64,000 nucleotides of DNA from Nannochloropsis oceanica. Lineage: Eukaryota > Sar > Eustigmatophyceae > Eustigmatales > Monodopsidaceae. Positions 41,831 to 52,500 of this stretch are shown one piece after another. Both the position numbers and the translations under genes were made by a program. Positions within the stretch are counted from its first letter, which is position 1; every line of letters begins with the position of its first letter. The notes beneath the pieces were generated by a model. That model saw only the letters and a program-made list of their open reading frames with translations, was not told the DNA's origin and did no database searches. The stretch is from assembly GCA_004519485.1 (NCBI GenBank), contig CP038121.1, positions 372,001 to 436,000 on the forward strand, given 5' to 3'.

Positions 41831-42238
41831 AAAGAGTCCGTTTCGGAGATTCTTTTGTGTTTCTTTTTTGGGGGTCTGTACTCTTTTTTTGGACGGTCTG
41901 TCTGTGAGCTGTAGTGGTAATCTATATTTCCATCATTTCTTGGGGTTGCAGTGGTAGTGGCTGTGGTGGTTGTATGTACACGAACACTTGCTTCTAGACC
42001 AATTTGGGTGTGGTGAGTGCGGGAGGTGGCTTGCCGTGCAGAGGAGTGTGGGTGACTATCATGGTGATGTGGGTGGGGTCTCCTACTCTCGATCTCGAGA
42101 GCGCGACGTAGATTTGGCCGTGGGCAAATACCGGGGACGGCAAGTAGATCGCGACTTTTTGGAAGGTTTGCCACTCGGATTTGTTGACCTCCCCCAAAAA
42201 GAAACAGAAAAAACCTCCGAAACGGAATCTTTTTCTCT
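41831..42238. repeat. Inverted repeats of ~45 bases bounding a 310-base segment
   Basis: 41831-41876 (CCGTTTCGGAGATTCTTTTG core) and 42191-42238 (reverse complement CCGTTTCGGAGGTTTTTTCT core) are inverted copies at roughly 85%. The segment between carries the helicase end described separately. This could be a small foldback or a transposon-end pair. Confidence 0.65.
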
Positions 42239-42260
42239 TGGTCTTCCCTTGCTCCCTCAC
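41994..42260 (-). mobile_element. Helitron/Pif1-type helicase C-terminal fragment
   Basis: The minus strand reads QTFQKVAIYLPSPVFAHGQI then YVALSRSRVGDP. The YLPxPVFAHGQxYVALSR block is motif VI of the Pif1-like helicase domain at the C-terminus of Helitron transposases. It opposes the N-domain fragment at 41036-41600, so the island holds pieces of at least two Helitron copies. No other helicase motifs are nearby. Confidence 0.75.
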
Positions 42261-42718
42261 ACACTACACTCCATTACACAAGTCACTCCCCCAGGCGTGC
42301 AACTGGCGTACATGCTCCCTCTTTACCTCCTCCTTCCCCACCCCTCTCTTTTCCTATGACTCACAACAAATACACACCCCTGCTTGCCTACAGGGTGGGC
42401 GTACCCGCCTGTCCAGTCTATTGGTTATTCACGCAATAAACGTACTGTCTGTGTATGGTATTTGCTTCCGACCAAAATTGCTTCGCGATCACGTCGCATC
42501 ACCTCGTGCGTATTCCTTTCCCTGTTCTACTCGCCTTTCCTCGTTTTCCTTTACTTTACAGAACAATCTTTGTTAATTTGGCACTCTGGCCAGACCCTTT
42601 ATCAACACTTGCTTTTATCACGCTTTTCGTCTTGATCTCTATTCGCCGCCGAGTCCCATCCCTCGAGCTCTACTTCCCCTTGCATTCCTTTCCTTCTTAA
42701 CTCCTTCCCTCCCTTCCC
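42239..42718. other. Intergenic DNA at the right edge of the transposon island
   Basis: No gene recognised; pyrimidine-rich near 42640-42718. Probably includes the 3' UTR of the polymerase gene. Confidence 0.45.
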
Positions 42719-45100
42719 TCAAGCCCAGCGCAGGCAAGGCGGCAGGAATTGCAACCCCAAGTAGTCCCACACCTCCTTCTCGGTATGAAACACCCCGTCC
42801 TCACTCTTGGGATTCCTCTGTCTCTTCATGTCTTTATATACGGCCTGCTGCGACAAGTGAAATCCCCTCTCACTTGCGTAATCCCTCAAGTCTTTTTCCA
42901 TCTGCTTCGAGCCCGACCAACCTAGTACACAAAACGCCCACTGATCAGGTGGGGGTGAAATGACATCCAAACGACGATACAGACCCTTATACTTTATAAG
43001 CATTAGCATGCTATCATGACTCGCGATCTTCTCATGCGCCGGGCCTGGGGCGAATCCCGCCGTAACGTTTCCCTCGTTCAGCACCAGAATGTCTCTTCCC
43101 ATCTCCTCCACCATGACTCTTTTGATCTCCTCCCTCAACCCCTCCTGCCCGTCCACCCGTGTACACGAAACCAGCACATCTACATCGCCATTCAATTCTT
43201 TCCCCCGTCGATACCCTCCACAGGTGGTCAGCAAAAGTGTTTCAGGACGCAAGCCCCTTCTCACGAGTGCCCTCAAAGCCGCTTGCCTCACAACGCCTTC
43301 CACACCCGCCACGATTTCCCTCGTCATCTTCACCCCATATTCCTCCACATACAGCAAACTTATGACCTGCGCACGCGTCGGCCTCTGGCTCTTATAAAAT
43401 GGAGAGTGCAACACTTTCTGTACCACAACCTCCTCCTTTCCTTCCTCCCGTGTTTCTCCTCCTCCTTCCCCTCCTTCATCCGATTCCAACCCTCCTTCCC
43501 TCCCGCCCCCTCCCTCTCCTTCCCTCATATCTGCCTGAATTTGCTTGACGCTTGTGTAGCCGGCATTCACCCATTTCCGGGCCGTGACAAGTCCTACCTG
43601 ATGGACGCGGGTGAGATCGAGGAGGGCGAGGTTGGTGGGGTCCGCTTGAAATTGTTCTGGGTGTAAGGTTTTGCGCGGAGGGGAAGAGGAGGAGGGAGGG
43701 AAGGCTATGAGCACAGTATCGTCATGAATGGACAGTGGCTGGGCCACTTGATGGAGGTAAGTAAGGCTGAGGAGGACTTGGTTGAAGGGATGTGCTTGAA
43801 CGCCCTCGGGAGGGAAGGAGGAAGGGAGGGAGGGAAAGGCGCGAGGCTGAATGATTGAGTGTCGAAAGAATGAAGGAGGAAGCAACAGACTACAACATGT
43901 GTTGAAAGAGGAAGCAACAGACGGCAAGGACGTCTGTATGAAAGAGGGAAGAACAGATGGCGAGGACGTACCCAGGCGAGAACAACGGCCCGTGTCAAGA
44001 ATTTCATCGATCATTCCCCGCATGCTTTCTCCAATGTATCTGACCCCCATCAGCTCCTTGCTGCTCGTGATCTTCCATGGCCACGACCTTAAAACCGCAA
44101 GAGCCCGCCCAAACGCCGTTGCCCGTTCATTGTCTCCGACTGCAAACAAATACATCTCTTCCAAAGCCTCCATAAAAGATGATAAATGACGATTTGGATG
44201 CATGCGTGGCGCTGGCCGTTGGCACGCGTATTTTGGAAAGGAGGATCGGTAAGGGGGAGTGAGAAGCACGGGACCGCCGTAGGCAATGAGCGCCTCTCTT
44301 GCCGCGAGGTCTAAATCAGGAAAAGGAGCAAGGCGGGCTTCGATGGAATCGGAGGGTGTGGTGGTCGCAGTGCGTGCTTTTTTGTTGCTGCCAGCGGAGG
44401 AGGATGAGGAGGAGGCCGCCTCGGGAGCGCCCTCCTTCCCTCCCTCTCGCTTCTTCTCGCCCTTTGTTCCTTCGCTAGTGATAAACAAGTGGTAAGGCTT
44501 TGTGTCGACTTGCTGCCTCTTGAGCAAACACGCCGAGACCCACTCAGGAGTGACAACTTGAAATGGCAATGCTGCTGCTACTGCTGCTGCAAATACCTCA
44601 CTCTCCTTCCCTTCCTCCTGCTTCGGGGAGAGAGAACAGGAAATGGGCAAGCGGAGGCCGCGAATGATATCTGTAACTTTGCGATGAAGGTTTCGGGAGA
44701 GAACAAGGTGGGTGACGCGGAAAAGCTTATGCTCGCGCCGCTGTTTCGGAGTGTGAGGGAGAGGATGGGAGGGGAGGGGATGGTGAGGGTTGGCAGATGA
44801 AAACTAGAATATAGAAGGAGAGAAGTGCGACAGTTTAAGATGATTATTGAAAAGTGCAATTTTCTCAGAAAGTACCTGAGCCGTGAGTGTGCGGCCGCCT
44901 GTCACCTCAGAGACCTTGAGCACGTCGGCCAGCCCTGCGTTTTCCTTGACCTTTTTTACCAGCATTCCTGCGCGCATGGTCGAAATGTCCTGCTGCAATG
45001 TTCCATTGTCCTCCACAATAAGCAACTTGGTTCCGGCAAAGAAGGAGGAGGGGTGGAGGGCTTTGGCCCGGGGCTCTGCGCCGGCGGCAAGGCTGAGCAT
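42719..45100 (-). CDS. Family X DNA polymerase with BRCT domain (Pol lambda/mu-like)
   Basis: Gap-filling polymerase for base excision repair and end joining. Three exons: 45100-44876, 44725-43972, 43656-42719; 638 residues. N-terminal BRCT: FAGTKLLIVEDNGTLQQDIS, THLVLSRNLHRKVTDIIRGL and FQVVTPEWVSACLLKRQQVD, with the conserved Trp. A Lys/Ser linker follows, then the 8-kDa/HhH part (HLSSFMEALEEMYLFAVGDN, RYIGESMRGMIDEILDTGRC, VHQVGLVTARKWVNAGYTSV) and the palm: LLTTCGGYRRGKELNGDVDV with the GGxRRG nucleotide loop and the DVD catalytic Asp pair. Later comes YRRLDVISPPPDQW with the third Asp and, in fingers/thumb order, FCVLGWSGSKQMEKDLRDYA. An EGEGGGGREGG insertion interrupts the fingers. Pol lambda and mu cannot be separated by eye. 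Confidence 0.92.
43733..43804 (-). pseudogene. Diverged extra copy of a polymerase X exon in intron 2
   Basis: Inside the intron between exons 2 and 3, the minus strand encodes GVQAHPFNQVLLSLTYLHQV, which aligns with the start of exon 3, EQFQADPTNLALLDLTRVHQ. The available AG acceptor would give the wrong phase from exon 2, whereas exon 2 to exon 3 joins in phase. It therefore looks like a tandem exon duplicate that has decayed or is used only in a rare isoform. Confidence 0.55.
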
Positions 45101-45602
45101 TAATGCGGGCGTCTTTACGTACCCAGTTTCCCTGCAGCGCTGGGGAAAACACTGATGTCAATGTTTAGGCCCAGCGTTTGTCCTCCGCATGGCTGTACTG
45201 TGCGACGGTAGGCAGATGTGGGCGCTTTGGTATGATGCTACACATCAGAACACTTATCGGACATATCGGACTCCGGAGAGTGGGATCTCGGAGAGGGTCG
45301 TGACCTGTCATCGACCTTCCCTCGCGGCAAAGCCGGCACCACAACACTCTCATGACACCGAGATATACCTACAGCTCATTCGCAGACATGCATACCCTCC
45401 TTAAAACCTTAATGATGCTGCCTGCTTGCGCGGGGTTTCGAGGAGCTTGCTTGTAAAATTGCGTAGCGGGGTTGGACTCATCCTCCTCCCCGTTGCTTCC
45501 CACCTTGCCCTTCCTGACCAGTGCACACTCCAACAAGCTCTTTCGCCCACGCTGCACACATACACTTACATCCACGAACATAGGCCACGCCCCTATCCTA
45601 CG
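45101..45602. other. Divergent intergenic region polymerase X/sulfotransferase
   Basis: About 500 bases between two divergent starts, probably both promoters. No coding motif seen. Confidence 0.5.
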
Positions 45603-46778
45603 ATGCTGCCTCGGACGTGCGCGTCTCCAGGCCGGCATGGTGGAGGCAGCAGCAGATGGAACAGCAACATCAGCGGCGGCAATGCTTCGTCCTGGTGGGG
45701 CCTCTCATTAGCAAAGTGGGCATGGATCTCTGCCTGCGTGGGACTGCTCGGTCTCTCTCTGAACTTTTGGGCCGATACCGTGTGGGTGGGGGTGGACAGA
45801 GGCGGGGGAAGCGTCACCCTAAGTCATGCCATTCGTCACTCCCTCCGTCTGACAAGCAAGCGCCCCCTTGTTGGCACTAAAGACAGACCTTTGCTCATTG
45901 TCGGGACTCATCACAAGACTGGCACGGCACTAATGGCCTTGGTCCTCCGCGAGGCGTTCAGCGTGCACAAGAGCTTGACAGGCGGGAAGAGTTCCGGGGT
46001 GATGATGGGTTTCTTTGGGAAAGCCGAAAAGGCCGGAGCGCCGTATGCGTTCTACTACTGCGATCAACTCTATGCAGACACATGGAACAAAAGTGATTCG
46101 AGTTCGACTGAGCATTTACCGAAACTGGTGGACAACCATCAGTTCTTCAACGGGCATTATAAATTCGTCCATCTCGTGCGGGATCCTGTCGAGTTGGTAA
46201 TTTCGGCTTACCTGTACCACCATGGCGGCCCCCCCGACTGGCAAGAAGTATGGTTGTACGAGAAACATCCTTTGAGCAACTACAAGACAGTGATGACGAA
46301 CTCGAGTTGCGACCCAAAAGGACGCACAGAAATGTCCTGGTATGACGTCCTCCGGTGCTTGAACCAGAAGGAGGGGTTGCTCGCAGAAGCGTTGTTTCAG
46401 ACGTATTTTGGGGCTCTGCCCTCTATGGTAGCAGCCGTGAAGCACATCCACGGTGATCACCAGCATGCCCGCGTCCTACAGTTGGGGCTGGAAGAGTTTC
46501 AATTAAATTTTGACGGGACCGTTTCGAGAATGTTCGAATTTTTGGGTTTTGGGAAGAAGGAGGTGGGAAAGATTGTGGAGGGTTGTGCGCCGTTCGATTT
46601 GCAGAGGCAGAGTCAGGGAGAGAAAGAGAGAAACGAGCACGTGACAGCTGGCAAGTTTGATAAAGGGAAATTAAGGGAGATCATGGTGGCATACGACGAC
46701 CCGGTGTTTAAGGAGGCGAGGAGGGTTCTGGGGTACCCTAAGGAGGAGAGCGTAGTGAGGACGCGACCTGCGCACTAG
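45603..46778 (+). CDS. Membrane-anchored sulfotransferase-like protein
   Basis: Predicted PAPS-dependent sulfotransferase, 391 residues, single exon; the first ATG in frame is at 45603. A transmembrane signal anchor lies near residue 40 (WAWISACVGLLGLSLNFWA), typical of a type II Golgi enzyme. The PAPS 5'-phosphosulfate loop reads LLIVGTHHKTGTALMALVL and the 3'-phosphate site YKFVHLVRDPVELVISAYLY, the two sulfotransferase signatures. The C-terminal GKFDKGKLREIMV resembles the PAPS-binding tail region. Acceptor unknown; a glycan or glycolipid is plausible. Confidence 0.8.
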   Translation: MLPRTCASPGRHGGGSSRWNSNISGGNASSWWGLSLAKWAWISACVGLLGLSLNFWADTVWVGVDRGGGSVTLSHAIRHSLRLTSKRPLVGTKDRPLLIVGTHHKTGTALMALVLREAFSVHKSLTGGKSSGVMMGFFGKAEKAGAPYAFYYCDQLYADTWNKSDSSSTEHLPKLVDNHQFFNGHYKFVHLVRDPVELVISAYLYHHGGPPDWQEVWLYEKHPLSNYKTVMTNSSCDPKGRTEMSWYDVLRCLNQKEGLLAEALFQTYFGALPSMVAAVKHIHGDHQHARVLQLGLEEFQLNFDGTVSRMFEFLGFGKKEVGKIVEGCAPFDLQRQSQGEKERNEHVTAGKFDKGKLREIMVAYDDPVFKEARRVLGYPKEESVVRTRPAH

Positions 46779-47827
46779 GGAGGGGACGCAGGGAAGAAAA
46801 AAGGGAGGGAATGAGGAGAGGGAAAAGCAAATGATCCTGACGTATGAGAAAACAGGAGAAAGGGAGGAACGGAGGGAGTGAGCGGAGGAGATGGTAATGT
46901 ATATAAGAAAAACATCTGTTGTATTTGTACATCGAAGAAGAATCATAAAGATGGTGAGCGACATCGAGCGTACGTGTGAAGGTAGGGTGCCCACAAGCAA
47001 GCGGCAGCAGGATAAGAAAAAAGAGGAGGAGGAGGGTGTGGAGGAGGTAGTCATGGTGGACGGGGAGGAGAAAATGAAGGAAAATGAAACTGGAGAGAAA
47101 GAGGCATTGGAACGTCACAGGAGGTATCCATTTTCATGGCCGAGCTTGAGTGCCTGCTCATGGGCATTACGCGAACAGCAACGAGTGAATAGAATAATGG
47201 GAGGGCAAAGGAGGAAGGCGGGAATTCAAAACCTCTTTGTGTGCGTCCGTGTATGTGTATGTGACTGCTGTGATGAATAACAGATGATAGAAATAAGGAG
47301 ACGAGTAGCGGCAACCGAGACCGACCATTAGCAAAATAAGTCAACGTAATGTCTGATTGGGACGAGAGAAGATGGGGGAAGGGGGCTCAGGGGAGGGCTC
47401 GACAAAACGGATGGCATGGCTGCTTTCCTAGCCTTGTTGTTTCAGTTGTCGTTTCTATTAACTCCTTCTTGTATTAATCCTTCACTCTTTTCTCCTTCTA
47501 CTCGCCCCTCCCTTCCCTCCTCCAGACCTCTCTCTTGTCTTCCTTTCTCACTCTATTTTGGCCATCAAATCTTAAGACACATAAAAAGGCACCCGATTGT
47601 GCCTAGCTTGCTTACCCTCCCCTTCCTACCTCCTACTCTCCCTCCTTCCTTCCCATTTCCCCTTCTTCCTCCTTGCCCCTCTAAGCACTCGCTCTTTTTA
47701 CACATGATATCACCCCAAGTCCTTCACTCCTGCCCTCTTTGCCTCTCTGTCTCCTTCTCTACTCAATCTCATCCACTCTTGTCTCCGCACCCACCCGGTT
47801 TGTCCCTCCCTCCCTCTATACCTCCCT
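46779..47827. other. Convergent intergenic region
   Basis: 3' flanks of the sulfotransferase and M41-like genes. Purine-rich 46780-47100, pyrimidine-rich 47460-47830. Only compositional open frames; no gene recognised. Confidence 0.5.
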
Positions 47828-49054
47828 CTATCCCTCCACGACGGCTACGAGCTCAGCCAGCGGTGCCTTCGCAGCCACCTTCTCCGTCAATCGCTCCAGT
47901 TTACTCTTGTTCGCACCCAAGATTTTATGGGCCGTCAGCGCCGAATACAACACCAGGTCATTCTTCTGCCCCGCCCTCAACGCCGGCCGGACCAGGTCCA
48001 TCAATGCGACAAGGTAGAGGAAGTCCGCCTGTCGGTCAATCACCTTTCCGTACTCCATCCTCTCCGCCACGGACCCGCTGATCGCCAATACCGCATGGGC
48101 TAAAATATCGTCCTGGCTGAACTTCTTCCTTGCCTCTGGCCCTGGCCCTGACGCTCCTTCTGCACCGAGGTCCCTGAAATTCCCATCGACCGTGTCAAAG
48201 AACTTGATGAACGTAGTCCCTCCCTCTCCCTCCGTCTTGACGCTCTCAATGGGCAGTCCAAGCAAGTAGCCACTCAAAAACCTTGCTGCTTGGTGCGTCG
48301 CTCTCCGCTCCGCTTGCTTCCCATCCAGGAGGTTGTTCACCAACACCACAAGGACAGAAATGACACCCGGCGCGACGGAACCAACCCCAATGAAGGTGAT
48401 AGGAATCAACAAAAACAGATACACAAGCAATGTGCCCACAAATCCTCCCAAGAAACTCGCACCAATCACCACGACCGTACTGGCCGCCATCACTGCCCCC
48501 AACGCCCATTTCAAGTCATCCTGCGTCCCACCGCTCTCCACGTCTTGAGGTGGAAATCCTGTCGTTTGTTCAAATTGCTCGGCACTGTACCGCCTCAATC
48601 CCTTTGCACTGATGCTCTCGAATTTTGATAGGACGCCCGAGGCCTTCAATTGCTTCAGAGTCGCGTCCACTACTGCACTCGAGGACATGGCCTTGGTCAC
48701 TTCCTCCTGGATTTGCTCAAAGGACAAATAACGGGCTACGGGGGCTGCCGGGCTTTCCTCCGTCACAACAGGCTTGGGTCTCAACGCCTGAATGGCCGCA
48801 AGGTCCTGCTCGAGTTTCGCAGCTTCTTCTCTGAGCTTCGCAGCCCGGTCTAAGTCGCTCATCATCACCACGGCAGCACGGCGGCCCGTGGGACGGAAGG
48901 GTAATTGGAGCCCATTGCTGGTAAGCCTGGTCACGCTGCTGATGCTGCTGCTAGATTGGAAAAAGGATAGAATGGGCGTGGCGGACAAACTGAGGAGGAG
49001 CAAGGGCATAGCCTTGCTTGCAAGGGAGGGAGACGAAGAGGTGGCGGATCGCAT
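47828..49054 (-). CDS. Plastid M41/FtsH-like protein lacking the zinc-protease motif
   Basis: 408 residues from the first ATG at 49054. The signal peptide LLLLSLSATPILSFFQSS has an aromatic residue at the cleavage point, as in heterokont plastid proteins, then a basic transit region. A coiled segment (AAKLREEAAKLEQDLAAIQA) leads to two hydrophobic helices (ALGAVMAASTVVVIGASFLG, LLVYLFLLIPITFIGVGSVA). A domain follows where HQAARFLSGYLLGLPI stands in for the M41 motif HEAGH...GYLLG. The second His and the Glu of HExxH are not there, so it should not be a metalloprotease. Plant chloroplast proteins of this kind (M41-like or stress-regulated) are known but poorly characterised; placement in that group is inference. 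Confidence 0.7.
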   Translation of the reverse strand: MRSATSSSPSLASKAMPLLLLSLSATPILSFFQSSSSISSVTRLTSNGLQLPFRPTGRRAAVVMMSDLDRAAKLREEAAKLEQDLAAIQALRPKPVVTEESPAAPVARYLSFEQIQEEVTKAMSSSAVVDATLKQLKASGVLSKFESISAKGLRRYSAEQFEQTTGFPPQDVESGGTQDDLKWALGAVMAASTVVVIGASFLGGFVGTLLVYLFLLIPITFIGVGSVAPGVISVLVVLVNNLLDGKQAERRATHQAARFLSGYLLGLPIESVKTEGEGGTTFIKFFDTVDGNFRDLGAEGASGPGPEARKKFSQDDILAHAVLAISGSVAERMEYGKVIDRQADFLYLVALMDLVRPALRAGQKNDLVLYSALTAHKILGANKSKLERLTEKVAAKAPLAELVAVVEG

Positions 49055-49525
49055 TGTTCCTTCTTTTCGCTCCGTCGTGCAGGCGTCTATACGTGCGCCT
49101 GTTGTGTGGCTGGGGAAAAGGGAAGTGGAGATCAAAAATGTGCCGCAATAGTTACTCGGGCGCACATATTAGGATAAAACGGATACCATGGAACCGAGAA
49201 AAAGGACACGCGGATAACACATTGCACGCACAAACGTGACCTGGTGTGGTCTGACCCCGTCGGCTGGACGGCGTCAGCGGGTTAACAGATCCTCATTGCA
49301 TTTGTTCACTTGCCTTTCTTCTGTGTACACATTCGTTGTGGTTGTCTCTCCAGCAGTAGCCCGTGGTCGCAGGCTGTCGAAAGACATTAATTAGAGAGGA
49401 TATAATAAAAACACATCGATACAGGCAGCAGCAGCTCCTGAGTGCCTCCTTCCAAGCGCCTGTGCCTTGGGCCCCCCATCATCACCAAAGCAACGGAGCC
49501 ACTCCTCAGCCCCACCTGCACCATA

Positions 49526-52500
49526 ATGTCCCAGGACCAGAAGCCACAGCAGGAGCAAGGGTACGGGCCCCCAAACTCTCCATATAAATCCACAGTCACC
49601 ACATGGGTCGAAGATGAGAAATCCTGGAATGAATACCAAGGAGTGTCGGTCGTGGAGCGCATGGAAAACATCAAGACCACGCTCAAGGAAGGACTCGCCC
49701 GTGCTCAAGCGGAAGCAGACGCACAGGGTGCAGGAGAAAGCTCAAACATTGCAAACGTTTCGGAAAGCAACGTAATGATAGAGACGGTGCAAGCCCTTCA
49801 AGAAATATTGCCGGCTGATTTACGGGTGTCTTTGCCATGGAGCGCACTGGTCAATTTGATAAATACGGGGCTGGCTAGAGTAGGCTGGTCCTTCCTAGGC
49901 CCCTCGCAGAGTAATCGGAAAGAAGGAGAGAAAGAGGGAGAAAAAATAGTAACAGCAGCAAACAGCAAGAACGAGGCAGGGGTAACACTATCAACAGCAG
50001 CAGCAGCAGCAATAGCACCATCAGCAGCAGATCGACTAGCTGCACTAACGGAGGCTCTGCAGGGGGTGATGCATTGGTTGCCCGACGCGGCGTTAGACCA
50101 CACGGCAACCCCCACGGTTGACCCTTCAACTTTAGGGCCTGAGAAAAGCTGGGCGGAGTATCAGGTACGTGGTTTCAATAAATGTTGAGAGAAAAATGGA
50201 TGGAAAAGCGCACAAAATGATGGCCAAACTACCTCTTCTTTCTTCTCGCTCCCATAGTTCTTTCTGTGTCCATTCTGTACACGCTTATTCCTCTTTCTTT
50301 CCCTCCTTCCTATCTCTTCTTCCCCCTAGGCGATGTGGCCGGTGACATACCCCTCCCAGCCCGTCCTCACAGTCCTGTCCCCCTCCTTCCCCCGACGCCC
50401 TTACAAGGCCCGCGACGACAATTTAAATCCCAAAAAGGAAGGCGAGGGCGGAAGGGAGGAAGGTCCTTTCCCCTGTATCCGGGATCCTCACTGGGGTCAG
50501 CGTAAATTGTTTTTGAACGAGTTGGAGCTTCTGACCAAGTACGGAGAGGACGGCGATGTAGTGGTATATGCCGGGGCTGCACCTGGGAGACACATCGAAC
50601 ATTTGAGCAAGGAGCTGTTTCCGACGTTGAGATTTGTCCTGGTGGATCCGGCACCGTTTCGGATACGGGAGAGCGAAAGGGTGAAATTGGTGGCGGGGCT
50701 GATGACGGATGCGCTCGCGAGAGAATATTCAGGTGCGTGAGAGAGTGCCCTAGTTGATTTCTGTGTTTGATTATTCATGTGTTTATGATTCATTTTGTTC
50801 ATTTCATTACTCATGCACGTAATCATGCATGAATTCTTCAATGGGATATTTATTAGCCCTTGTTACTGTTTGTCTATCTTGAAATTATATTTTATGTGAT
50901 AGATTTAGTTGTGTTTATTTATTATTATCATTCTTTTATAAGATCTACTTATTTGTGATCATTTTAATCAGTGAATGATTTTTTTTTAACGTTTTTATCA
51001 AACCTTAACACATTCATTCACGCAATAAGTTTCTCCATTACTTATAAGCTGACAAATTGAAAAATACTCCAGAGATGTGGAGTAGACTCGCCGATATGAT
51101 ATTTAAATGATTGAAAGGTCAGTAGTCAATGTATTCTTTGATGACATATGTGTGTTAAGTAACACGGTAATGATTGTGTTAGAGGGAATTTGCCAGGTGA
51201 AATGGTGAAACCACATTCTATGAACCTCAATAGTACCAGCGCTACATCCCTTACATGATCGTCTTCTGTCTTGCTAAACACATATGTATCATCGAAGAAG
51301 ACGTTCACTACCGACCATTTCAATCCCTTGAATATCATATCGGCTAACTTACGATATAGAACTGGAATGTTTTTCAAGTCATATAGCGCTTTGAAATATT
51401 CTAACTGTCCATATTTACACACAAATTCTGTGGTGATAGGCTGATTGTACATTCATGACCGCGAAATATTTCGCTCGCTTCATAACATCTAAGTACGAGT
51501 TAATCAGGGTTATCGGGTTGTGGGTCTCACTATTCCTAAGAGCTTTGTTTAACTCACGATATATTATCTGTAGCGAAACGGGCCTTTCCCCTCTGTTTTA
51601 CGATGACAATTGGAGCCATCCACGGAGAGCTGGATTCCCGAATGATGCCCGCCTTCTGCAACGGTTCCAGCTTCTTCTGCACGAAGTCTTCATGTGCGTA
51701 AGGATGGCATCGTGGCGGAACAGCAATCTGTTTATGCTCTACAGTGTCGATGGTGAGCTTGACCAAATCTGTCTTCTCTGGAAATCTGGGTCTATAAAAC
51801 GTGCCCGAACCATTGACGTGTACTTCTTCTTGAACTCCTGCGGTAGCGCCGACTCCGACAGTTCCATATCTATCCACTCCCGCGTCTATCCAATCCCCTG
51901 AAGTGCTGTAGGCTCTTGGTTCTTCGTCATTCTCTTCGGTCTCAGCGCTTCACACTTCCTGATATTCGTCAGCGTCGCTGCATTCAATTATTTATTGGTT
52001 TATTTATGTTTTCTGTATGATTTCTTATGCCCGATAACCATCTAGTGCGCAAAGTCTGCTTCCACTGTATATATAGAGAGGGCGAGAGAAAGAGAGCAGA
52101 CTTGGCTAAAATTTCCTTCCCGCTTGCTTCTCTCAAACAGGTAGGAACAACGTAATTTTCATCTCCGATATTCGTCGGACGTACGCATCAGAGGACCTCA
52201 TCCTCGAAGATATGCTGGATCAACAGAGGTGGCATGAATTGATGAATCCCAAGGTATCAATGCTCAAATTTCGCCTGCCATGGAGGGCGGGGGAGACGGA
52301 GTACTTGGAAGGGGAGGTGTGGACACAGCCGTATGCAAAGGCCCGATCGACTGAGACGAGGTTGGTGGTGAGGGGAAGAGAGGGGGGGATAGAGGGAGGG
52401 AAAGAGGGTGGGCGAGGATGCAAGGGAGGAGGAGGAAGAGAAGGAGGAGACTCTCTCAAGGGAGAAGGGGAAGGAGGAGAAAGCGGAGAAGAGAGGGAAG

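Noticed and set aside
46891-47280. Plus-strand 129-codon frame downstream of the sulfotransferase gene
   Set aside because: Biased Lys/Glu/Arg composition, no conserved motif; more likely the 3' UTR.
51455-51901. Plus-strand open frame opposite the retroelement fossil
   Set aside because: It is the antisense shadow of the reverse-transcriptase remnant.
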